From Spirometra erinaceieuropaei (lineage: Eukaryota > Platyhelminthes > Cestoda > Diphyllobothriidea > Diphyllobothriidae), in assembly GCA_902702965.1 (NCBI GenBank), contig CACRXP010000001.1, forward strand, positions 1,672,399 to 1,736,398: DNA of 64,000 bases, written 5' to 3'. The notes beneath the pieces are model-generated. The model was given only the letters and a program-made list of their open reading frames with translations, searched no databases and was not told the origin of the DNA. The translations under genes were made by a program, and so were the position numbers. Of this stretch, positions 55,122-64,000 are shown in pieces; positions within the stretch are counted from its first letter, which is position 1; each line of letters opens with the position of its first letter.

Positions 55122-57180
55122 AACACGCCCATAATGGTGGGAAAAAATCAGAAGGAATTACAGGGGGTGAGCTCGACTTCTCATCCCTCTTGTTCATTTC
55201 GGAACATAAATATGTCCAGATTCTTTTTAAAAGTTTGTATGGATGGTGACATCACAACATCTGCGGGAAGCTCATTCCATGGTTTGACCACTCGAACCGA
55301 GAAGGAGAACTTCCGCACATCTAGCCTTGCTTGTTGGGTGCGCAGTTTGAACGGGTAACTCGTAGGTTGGTAGTGGTAGCAAATTCAATAAAGTCCTCGA
55401 AGGCCAGACTGCAATCCAACCCCTTTACAATGCGGAAGGCTTGCAAGAGATCCCCGCGAAGTTGCCTGTAACTCAAAGGAAAGAGGTTCAGATTTACTAG
55501 GCGGGTTGCATAAGGAAAGGAGCTTTGACCCCTAACCATTCTCGATGCTCTCCTCTGGACTCGTTCGAGGCAGTTTTGATCCTCGACCGCCCACGGCCTC
55601 CAGGCTTCTATGCCGAACTCTTAATGCGGCCGAACGAATGTTCCGAATGTCTTTGAGAAAGCCCCTTCGTCAAAGTCCATAAACGCACGCTTGATGGCGT
55701 ACAATACAGACATTGCGTTTTCTGCTACCCTCGAACAATGGGCGGATGGTTTAAGAGAACTTGTCGTCAGAAGACCGAGGTCCTTTTGGGCTTCGACCTC
55801 TTGTAGGGCCGCACCGCCCAGAAAGTAGTCTCTTGTGCTGGCCGATCTGGCTGTGTTGCCTAGGCGAAGTATGCTACATTTGGTAACGTTGAACCGCAGG
55901 AGCCAACGGTTTGACCACTTCTCCAACCGATTCAGGTTTATCTGTAGTCTGTCTTCGTCGGCAGGACCCCGAATAACACTCCATATCTTCATGTCATCGG
56001 CGAACATTGCTACTTTGCAGTCCAAAGCTCCTGCGGCATCGTCCACGTAGATAAGGAACAAAATGAGTCCCAGTGCTGAACCCTGGGGGACACCACTCCC
56101 GACCGTAGAGGGATTTGATTTTCCCCGACCGATGCACACAGCCTGGTGTCGACCCAAATGGTAGTTCTCGGTCCATTTAAGAAAGTTGTCACCGACTCCT
56201 ATTTTTTAAGTTTATGTAAGAGCCTTTGGTGTGGCACAGTGTCGAACGCCTTCTGGAAATCGATGAAGGCTATGTGGACCGCGTGCTTCTCGTCGAGAGC
56301 TCGGGTCCAGCTCTGGAGAGATTGCAGCAAGCTTGTCGTGCAGGATCTTCCTTTTCGGAATCCATGTTGGCATCTCGATAGCAGGCCGAGAACTTCCAGG
56401 AATTGCATCAGCTCACTCTTTATGATCCTTTCCATAACTTTGCAGAGAATGCATGTCAAGCTTATGGGTCTGTAATTTGTCGTCGCTGCCCTGTTACCTC
56501 CTTTGTGTAGCGGAGTAATATGCGCCGGCTTTCAATCGATAGGAAGTGTTGCAGTGTCAAATGACGTTTGAAAGAGCATCGACAAAGGCACAGAAAGCTC
56601 ACTGGCAAGCTCATTGAGAAGCTTGGGTGGAATCTCGTCTGGTCCTGGCGACTTCGATTCGTTCAATGCCTCTAATTCCCTTCGGACAATGCCTTCTGAG
56701 AAGAGTATATCACTGACGCTTGGAGTCGGCAGTTCTTCTGTGGAGGGAGGAAGGAACCCTGCCTCGTTGGTGTAGACTGATTGGAAAAACTGTGAAGAAT
56801 ACGCAGCTTTATCTCTACTATTAGCAATCTCAACGCCATCAGTAGTCCTTATTAAGGGAATTTGATGCCTGTTCCCTGTACTTCGTCGGAGGTAACTGTA
56901 GAGTAATTTTGAATTCTGCGTTGCTTTTTGTAGCAAGTTCTTCTCGAATTTCCGCCGCGTCTTCATGATCAGGTTCCTCAGTTTGTTCCTCTGTGTCTTG
57001 TAGGTGTTGAAATATTCAACTTGCCCGGTGACGCAGTATTTTCTCCACAATTTGTGCTTCCTGTTGATTTCTTTCTTAAGGTTGTTATTTAGCCACTCAG
57101 GGCGTTTGTTCAGTCTTACACTAGTCAGTGGGCAGTGGTTGTTGATGAGCTGCAGAAGGACAGTCTTGAACAACTCTCAG
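55122..57180 (-). mobile_element. LINE A', inverted near-identical copy of LINE A RT region
   Basis: Reverse complement of 41601-43659, equal in length (2,059 bp) with no indels. The open frames encoded in both are the same, including RT motifs FIDFQKAFDTVPHQRLL, GVPQGSALGLILF and MFADDMKIW, and the same stops (TGA 56532-56534, TAG 56199-56201, TAA 55621-55623). The only differences seen are three mismatches in the outer 20 bp at 57161-57180. EN is absent. Beyond 57180 there is no similarity to LINE A, and beyond 55122 similarity drops sharply to a divergent LINE 3' end. Confidence 0.95.
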
Positions 57181-57369
57181 GTTTTTTAACCTCGAGCTAA
57201 CTCCGAATTCGCAATCTATTTACTAATCAGACACCCAAAACGAATGAAGTCAAAGTGCAGCCGAATTGGATGAGTTTAATTTAGATTTTTTCCTGTGTTC
57301 AAAGGAGACTGACAGTGCCTAAGAGGTGCTATAATAAACGTATTTTTTTCTATACTATTTTATCGTGTT

Positions 57370-58440
57370 TAAGTTAGGCCTATAATGTCACGTTGCGAAT
57401 GAGCCACGGTCAGTCTAATGTCATCCATTTTGCTGAAGAGACTTTGCACACTGTTGTGCATCATTATCATCTGTTGGTTCTCTCGGTCTCTGAAAATTTT
57501 TTTGTGGTTCTTGCACCTGACAATTATTGCTGTACATTTTGCACGACATATCGGATTCACGGTCTTTCTTCAAATTTACAAGTGTTCGATCGAACTGATG
57601 ACTGGAGTGGTAGCAGTTAATTTAACCGGAAGGTTCCATAAAAGCTTGCGTTCCGTTTTTATGATTTCGCAGTCTGCAATCTCCCGATTTTCTTCTCCCG
57701 CTCTACCGCCTTTTTAGCCTTCTTATCGGCGTCCTTCCTTTCATTTGATCGAGGGGAGAGTAGTCTGTCTGAAAAAGCGCACAACGGTTGTTGTTTCATG
57801 GCCTGGACTTTCGATACAAGATTAGATCTGCCTATTTCTTGCTTCCCATGAAGTCTTGGTTGCATCTCCTCTGCATTGCCCCTAACTATAGGCCCCACCG
57901 GGTTCCCGAGTGTCATTCAGTAAGTTCTGGAATGTCAAAAGGTCCTGCTTGACACTGTCCTCTGGAGCTTTGCCAGTAGCCTCAGGGATTCCCTGGATCA
58001 CCACATAAAGTGATCTTTCAGGGAGGAAACCTGTCTCTCAATCTTACTTTCTTGTACTGATGGTAAGCTAAATCAGAGACCACCTTTTTCATGGTGTTCG
58101 CGTCGATCTCAAACGGCAAGTTCAGGGGTTGATTCTCAAAGGTAGCTTCGAATCTTTCAACCAAAGCCAATTCTTCTAACATCCCATCCGTTAAACTAAC
58201 GTCCAGCGGGTGCGGTTTAAGTTTCTGGCGTCAAGGTCCGTCGCTAGGTTGCACAATTCCGTGATGAGTGCCTTTACGTCCTTACTTTGCCGTCTCGCAT
58301 CATTTGTTGCGTTACAGCCTGATGGACATGCATAAGGCGAGCAGCTAGCGCTCCTTCGTGGTGTAGGCAAATCCATCGTGTCAATATGCATCACGTGTAT
58401 GCTATGACAAATAGCAGAAACAGCGGTCAGTGTGAACTTA
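57370..58440 (-). pseudogene. LINE H ORF1 and start of ORF2 (minus)
   Basis: On the minus strand, from about 58394: LPTPRRSASCSPYACPSGCN, then in other frames VVIQGIPEATGKAPEDSVKQ and DLLTFQNLLNDTREPGG. This resembles the CLVIQGLSES...EDRVSEDLASFHGLLN part of LINE A ORF1. Then ERKDADKKAKKAVEREKKIG, and at about 57480 MHNSVQSLFSKMDDIRLTVA, the start of an EN domain (compare LINE A YTNARSLISKLDELK). It is cut at about 57370, about 190 bp before LINE A'. The family is distinct from LINE A. Confidence 0.7.
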
Positions 58441-59828
58441 GCGTACAGGAATTAACATTTATTTTGCAGGATGCAACAAACTGACGACACTGGCATTATT
58501 TAAATGCCCAGACACGTGTTTGGCCGATATTCTGTCGCTGTATGACACATCTACAAGGGGTTGGGGTCATCGTTCCTAGTGTGGCAGTTATTAAGAGGAC
58601 GCGTAGAGACCTTTGCTTTGGTCAAATCTATTTTAAAGTTCTCTTAGACGTGTAATTAGCATGACCTAGCTTCGCTGTAGCTTAACTGACGATCACGGAC
58701 GTAATCAACTTCTATTTTGCGACAAGGTGCTTCTTACAACAGTATGCTAAAAGCTAATATTGTTCAGACGGTGTAGAAAGACTGAGATTCTCTCAGTGTT
58801 GAAAGGTGGATAGTTTTAAAGGTGCCCTCAGGTCGTTGAAAAGTAAAAGCTATTAAGAGTACTGAGTGGATCGAAACGTACAACCCCTTCAGCATGATTA
58901 GGAATATGTGTGCATAACTAACTTTTAGCGCAGTTATTCTGCGAGCATTCGTGAGCATCCCGACGAGTTATCTAAGAAACGCGTCAACTCAACGTTAAAG
59001 CAGGTGATATTCAAACAAAGTGCTATCGAAACTGAGAGCAGGTTTAGTGAATGAATTATGAATTGCAGTTTTGCTAGCAGTATCACGAAAAATGCTAATT
59101 TTCCAAATGGGACTCAGGTTGGACCAAAGAGGGATGGGACGGCAGATAAGGATAAGGGTTTTACATTCTCCAACCGTCTGAAGGCTTTAGCATTTTCACA
59201 CTTCAATCTTGCAGGTAGTCCCGTCTGCCACGACCGCTCCATCATATTTTTTACTATGTAAGGAACATGAAAATGGAATGCTGCCCATATTTTAGTCACT
59301 TAAAGTTATACATTCATACTTTGTTGACAGCAAAGTATCGGCGCACCTTGTTAATTTTCCAATATTGTTTCAGAAACATGTCATTTTTGCTTAACTGTGT
59401 CTGCCTTCTGTAGATATTTTGTTCTCTCTGGACCCTTACTACGATTCGATTTTTTTCAAATAACTTTCGTATTCAATTTTGCTCCCCAGTTTTAGAAAAA
59501 GTAACTACTTTCTGCCTAAGTGGCTACACCCTCCCACAAACGCATCCTCTGTCTCTACTTTTGGCTGGCAAGCCATCAACTGCCCAAACCTTCCCTAGGC
59601 TGTCAAGTTTCCCACAGGATTGCAATAATCTCAAATATATTTGACAGATAACTCTTCATCAAGTTACACGCACTCGACCTTCATCTCCCAATTCCATAAT
59701 ATTTACCTCAATATGATCATGATCCCACCTTGTCGCTACCCGACATTGGAAGCTACGTGGGTAAGCCCACAACTACACAATAGCCAGGCGAAAATCTGGT
59801 CTCCTTCGCATGCGTCTTGTGCGGTTCC
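58441..59828. other. Upstream region of PUF60
   Basis: No coding motif or repeat recognised. It should contain the PUF60 promoter and 5' untranslated sequence. Confidence 0.4.
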
Positions 59829-60734
59829 ATGTCTGAACAATCCGTCATTTTGTCTACTCTGTCCCCGGGAGACGTAATTATCGCTGCACATGGCCCAGTT
59901 TACAACGGACCAGGTGCTCAGAAACCCGATAGCCCATTTGTTTTACGGAAACTTGAAAAGCACCAGAAAGAGGCCATAGAAAGAGCTAAGGGTTATGCTC
60001 TCGAACAGAGCATAAAGACAGCACTTCTTAAGCAGACACAATCCCAACAAAATCTCCAGACCAATGCTGCGAAACGAACGCAGACGCTGACTCTGCTGAA
60101 TAGGATCTACATAGGATCTATCGCTTATGATATAAAAGAGGAGATGATCAAGCAGGCTTTCCTCCCTTTCGGTCCTGTTAAGTCAGTTAGCATGAGTTGG
60201 GACCCCGCTACACAGAAGCATAAGGGGTTTGCTTTTGTTGAGTACGAATACCCCGAAGCTGCCCAACTGGCTATTGACCAAATGAATGGGACAAACTTCG
60301 GCGGACGCCTGCTCAAAGTTGGCCGTCCGAGCAACCTACCAAATGCTGACACTTTTATCAATGATCTAGTCGAGGAATTCCAACTTCACCGACGGATTTA
60401 TGTCGCAGGAGTACATCTCGACTTGACAGAGCCCGACTTATCACTTGTTTTTGAAGCTTTTGGGAAAATAACTATGTGCAAACTAGTTCCCGACCCGTTA
60501 CATCCTCCTCTCCACAGAGGCTTCGGCTACATCGAGTTTGAAACTGTTCAATCGGCAAATGACGCTGCATTAAGTATGAACAAGTTCGATCTGGGTGGTC
60601 AGCTGCTGCGGGTGTGTAAAGCTATTTCGCCACCTGATGGGGTTTGCACCAACACAACTTCTCAGCTTCCACCTGCTGCTGCTGTTGCTGCCGCATCGGT
60701 CACAGCCAAACTGCTCTCTATGGATGCTCAACAG
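59829..60734 (+). CDS. PUF60: PUF60 (half pint) splicing factor, first coding exon
   Basis: PUF60 binds poly-U/pyrimidine tracts and works with U2AF in 3' splice site choice in the nucleus. From ATG 59829 (302 codons) the exon has a helix-rich N-part (EAIERAKGYALEQSIK, like human EALQKAKKYAMEQSIK, from memory). RRM1 has RNP2 IYIGSI (residues 93-98) and RNP1 KGFAFVEY (132-139). The conserved LLKVGRPSNLPNA linker follows. RRM2 has RNP2 IYVAGV (190-195) and RNP1 RGFGYIEF (230-237), then FDLGGQLLRVCKAISPPDGV and LPPAAAVAAASVTAK. The donor is CAG then GTCGGT at 60735, phase 0. A run-on frame to 60800 is intronic. ATG 59829 is the first in-frame Met; an upstream noncoding exon is possible. Confidence 0.93.
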
Positions 60735-62228
60735 GTCGGTCTATCCGTCTATATGGCACTTTGGTCTACCTATTCGCACTTACTTTGTTATTGTACATGA
60801 TCTCACATTGCTTCGAAATTTGTCATATATCTCCTGCTCTCGGGCTTTCTCAGCCGTCTTTATAATAGACCATGCCAGACTGACACAAGTAACTTTGTGT
60901 CATCTGCTCACAGCTGTACTCAAAACAATGTAAAACGGTATAATAAACGGCGTGAATACCGGCTGTCTCCGACTAACTTTGCTATCCTTGCGTAGGTCTA
61001 AGGATGTAACTGCACTTTTGTGAGTTAGTATCGTGGTTGCTGGACGTACATGATTTACCAACAATGTCAACACGCTAAAAGCGCCTACTTACAGTACTAT
61101 GGCATCTAGGAGTTAAAGTCCGTCAAGGTATTCTGTGAATACAACTAATGCATATCCGTGCTACCCACCCAGATATCCAATGCTCGGACGGACGTGACCA
61201 GTCGCTAGCGGTCACTTCTCTTTTTTGGAAAAAGTAGGTGAACTACATATGTTGGGCAGACACTTGCTGGTAGCCAAGCAGAATGACCATAAAAGGCAAG
61301 AGGACTGCTGGGCATTTCCCAGCTATTGTCCAATTTTCTGAATTCCAATCATAACACCTTCCTCGTCTAGGCCGAATCTGTAGGTTTGTAATTAGCTGCG
61401 ACAACAGCTGCTGGCAACGCATGGCACTTGCGCTGTTCGACTTGAATTGTAGTAGGGCCAGATTTTTAGCATCGCACGACTTACAGCGTCAGCCGTCCTT
61501 TTTCCAGTAACCACTTACGTTGTAATAAATTTGCCCTCTTAAAGTCCTTTCTCCTGACACCGCTTATTTGACGTCACAAAAAGTAACGGACATCGATTTA
61601 TAATTGCATCTAAATTTAATATAGTATTATCTCCGTTCATCTGATCATAAATCTGGCGTTGAGAGAAACCAAATGTGCTTCAAGTTAGGACTTACTGTAC
61701 GCGGTGTTCATTGGTTATTTTTTGGTTCTATCTCCAAAGGCTTGGCTTGCAGGCTGGCAGGTCATTTGTTTCAACTTGTCATAGTTTTACTTATGATGCG
61801 GCGCTACGGCATCTTTCACCTTCGTCCTGAAATTCTGTCGAGTTTTTAATTGGAAGCTTGTTTAGTGAACTTCTATAAAGCGTTGCTTTAGTTCGCATAT
61901 AGACTACGTTGGTCCTTATTGAAGGGAGTGCGGAATAGGTATTACCGTGCGAAAGCCGTTCAAGTTGTGGGAAATGTTTGTCCCGTTGCACTTTAGAGCC
62001 GGCAGGCAGCTCTAGAGCTCGGACTTAGTGCTTATAGGCTAAAGAGTTTAGGTTTGAATCCCAGACTAGTAAACCAGAAATGGCCATCTCACTCTTCATT
62101 GTCAGCACTCCTTCCAACAATCTTGGCGCTTAATTGGAAGGCTAATATCTAGTTTCAGCTGTTATTCACTACTTTTGTTGTACCTTTTCTCTACTACATT
62201 CTGAACGTTATAATTTGCTTTCTTTTAG
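60735..62228 (+). other. PUF60 intron (1.5 kb)
   Basis: Starts GTCGGT and ends with a good pyrimidine tract, TTTGCTTTCTTTTAG. Contains a tRNA-like SINE at 61985-62115. Confidence 0.75.
61985..62115 (+). repeat. tRNA-headed SINE with S1-like tail
   Basis: The A-box-like GGCAGCTCTAGAGCTCGGA (62004-62022) and B-box AGGTTTGAATCCC (62050-62062) are followed by AAACCAGAAATGGCCATCTC and TCTTCATTGTCAGCACTCC, which match the S1 tail. Confidence 0.65.
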
Positions 62229-62469
62229 CTTCCCTCATCTCAACCGCCCCTTTCTCCTACCGAAGATATCAGATTTCTCCCAAACTCCTTGTCAAAGCCT
62301 ACTGTCACTACCATCACCAATATCAACAGCCTACCACAAGTTTCACAACGCTCCTCCCCCCCTCCGGTCGCCACGCGTCCACCTGTTGAAACTGTTCCTC
62401 CAGCATCAGCGAAGAAAACGGTTTCCTCCTTCCAACCCCTCGAAATGGTCGAGGATTCGATCTCTACGG
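62229..62469 (+). CDS. PUF60: PUF60 second coding exon (Pro/Ser-rich linker)
   Basis: A strong acceptor ends at 62228. The frame continues in phase 0 from the first exon: LPSSQPPLSPTEDIRFLPNS, a Pro/Thr/Val-rich linker (VATRPPVETVPPASAKK), then FQPLEMVEDSIST. This end matches the human PUF60 stretch around [20 protein letters not shown] (from memory), just before the C-terminal UHM domain. The donor is ACGG then GTAGGA at 62470, phase 1. A frame of 92 codons from 62289 to 62567 runs through the donor and is only partly coding. The third domain lies outside the window. Confidence 0.75.
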
Positions 62470-64000
62470 GTAGGAGAGTATTTCACTTCATGGGATCAAC
62501 TTCACACATAAACTGGCTCGATCCTGTAAACAACGCTGGGGATAGCGGATCTGCACTTCAAAGTTAAACTTATATGTTACCGATTAGTGGGTACTGGGTT
62601 TTTGCGCTCTGGTGTCTGCAAATGGCGTGCAGAAGCGATAAATGGTGGTTGGCGCCGACTGATTGGAAAGCGTGTCCCTGCTAATATGAATGACTGGGTA
62701 TCCAATCATCTACACTGACCGAAAACTATTGTGTCCAGCAGTAGCAGCAGTTAGTTGCACTTTTGAGTTTAGGTTACTACTGCTGGTTTCAAATAACATT
62801 TACTCTCATCTCATGTACGCATCCTTAGTTTTTCTTTTCTCCAGTTCTTCTTGAAGGTTAGATTGACTATTCGAATTGCATGGCATTTGAGTCAGGCGGG
62901 TTAACCGCCAGTAGTGATGTCGATTCATGCATGTTATATTAATTTTGTTTGCCTGTTAAGTTTCAGAATGTTGGGTCTGCACTTTAAGACACGGCGGAGG
63001 ATAACACTGGGGAGCATTATTTAGTTCCATCGATAGAGTCATTCGACTTGTCAACGTGATAAAGTAACTTTGGATCTTGAAGAAGGCCAAATTTTGTGCA
63101 ATATATAATATAATCGGGACAGCGGATCTCACGACAATTCACCAATTGTCCCTCATCTCTTCACAAGGAAGAGAAGCCAATGAAAGGTACACGGAAATTT
63201 GAATTTATTCAATACGTCTGTGTGAAACAGTGTCGCATTTCCCATGACCGTCTTATCAGTGGTAGTAATGCAAAAGCGGACAGATAGAACAACAACGTCT
63301 GTGACTTTATTGTCAGAGGCAACTTAAAGATGTGAAGTAAACTTCCGGGAACTACCATCGTGAGACCGGGACAATGACACAATCTAGTTGTTTACGCAAG
63401 CTCGGATTATCCCGCTGAGCAAAGACTGTTTCCGAGCCTTTGGAGTTCAAATGTGGACTCGGAAGATATTTCGGTCTGCAGGATGTTCGCCACCCAACAA
63501 ATACCCTGCAACGGAGGAATGAGGAATTCTGTTTTCAGATTGCGGAAGCCGGTTTGGTGAATGCCTAATCTACTTGTCAGGCAGTTGTTTTTGAGTTTAC
63601 CTAATACGCTTGTCTCCACATGTTCCTATTTATTCGTTGGTAAACTGAAGTTGCATTCAGAAACATGGCCTCTGTAGTCACATTTATCGGAAGCATGTGC
63701 GATGTAGTCTCCATTCCGTTATATTTGAGGCATTACCACCCTTGGGTAAAAGTGATATCACGGCGGGTTTTTTCCTGGACAGCCTGTCCCGTAGAGTTTT
63801 GCCTTGGAGGACAACTGCGTCATTTAGGCTATGTTTCTAGTGTTTTAACGTAATTCATTTTCTTTCTAAAATATGGACAAGATCTCGTTCCCTCTGTATA
63901 GAACCAATACTTGCGAAATTTATTTATTGATTTTTACTTGTCTACTTGGGAAAGGCACACTGTGCGCCCTTACTTACGAAGGTTGCGAATCTGATTTTTT
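62470..64000 (+). other. PUF60 intron (continues past the window)
   Basis: No UHM-domain coding sequence (such as the NMV...DL...EV..EC motif) was found in any frame. No repeat recognised. Confidence 0.5.

Noticed and set aside
38470..57180. One large inverted segmental duplication containing both the LINE E end and LINE A
   Set aside because: The order is LINE E end (minus), LINE A (plus), then LINE E (plus), LINE A' (minus). A simple inverted duplication would give LINE A' before LINE E, so the two inverted pairs arose separately.
1..64000. CRISPR arrays, operons, ribosome binding sites or rRNA genes
   Set aside because: Split genes with GT-AG introns, LINEs and LTR elements show an animal genome; no regularly spaced direct repeats or rRNA-like segments were seen.

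Overview
The window is a repeat-rich stretch of an animal nuclear genome with two recognisable host genes. The retroelement mix (a young Ty3/Gypsy element with a CsRn1-like Gag cysteine/histidine motif, many decayed CR1-like LINEs, a Penelope relic, tRNA-headed SINEs) and long introns fit a flatworm. A tapeworm (Diphyllobothriidea type) is my best guess, but that is inference from style and not from any marker gene.

Region 1 (1 to about 26.2 kb): an arfaptin gene (BAR/AH domain protein) lies on the minus strand. Four coding exons (26203-26026, 18831-18632, 11090-10750, 4652-4374) splice with fitting phases into one continuous BAR domain that aligns to vertebrate arfaptin from memory almost without gaps, except for one Pro/Gln/His-rich insertion. 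Its three introns (about 6.1, 7.5 and 7.2 kb) hold two 0.9-kb palindromic mariner-like foldback elements, several copies of a SINE-like family and a roughly 240-bp GC-rich dispersed repeat. Downstream of the gene (1-4.3 kb) are a LINE endonuclease scrap, a degenerate TTAGGG-like tract and a Penelope RT scrap.

Region 2 (26.2-30.8 kb): no recognised gene; a 363-bp pure GAA-type purine tract and two tRNA-like SINE heads.

Region 3 (30.8-37.2 kb): a complete Ty3/Gypsy element with 376-bp LTRs that look identical, a TTTCC target duplication, PBS and PPT candidates, but at least six reading-frame lesions. Next to it lie a LINE 3' end and an older, deleted relative of the same Gypsy family.

Region 4 (38.4-58.4 kb): a LINE graveyard. 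A CR1-like element (LINE A, 39.1-43.7 kb) is matched by an inverted, indel-free, near-identical 2,059-bp segment at 55.1-57.2 kb carrying the same premature stops. Between them are at least five other LINE fragments of different families and a decayed CACTA-like DNA transposase.

Region 5 (58.4-64 kb): the first two coding exons of a PUF60 (half pint) splicing factor on the plus strand, with RRM1 and RRM2 in exon 1 and a linker in exon 2. The C-terminal UHM domain must lie beyond the window. PUF60 and arfaptin are divergently oriented. The N-terminal end of arfaptin was not found and may lie between 26.2 kb and 59.8 kb, or the gene may start just upstream of 26203.
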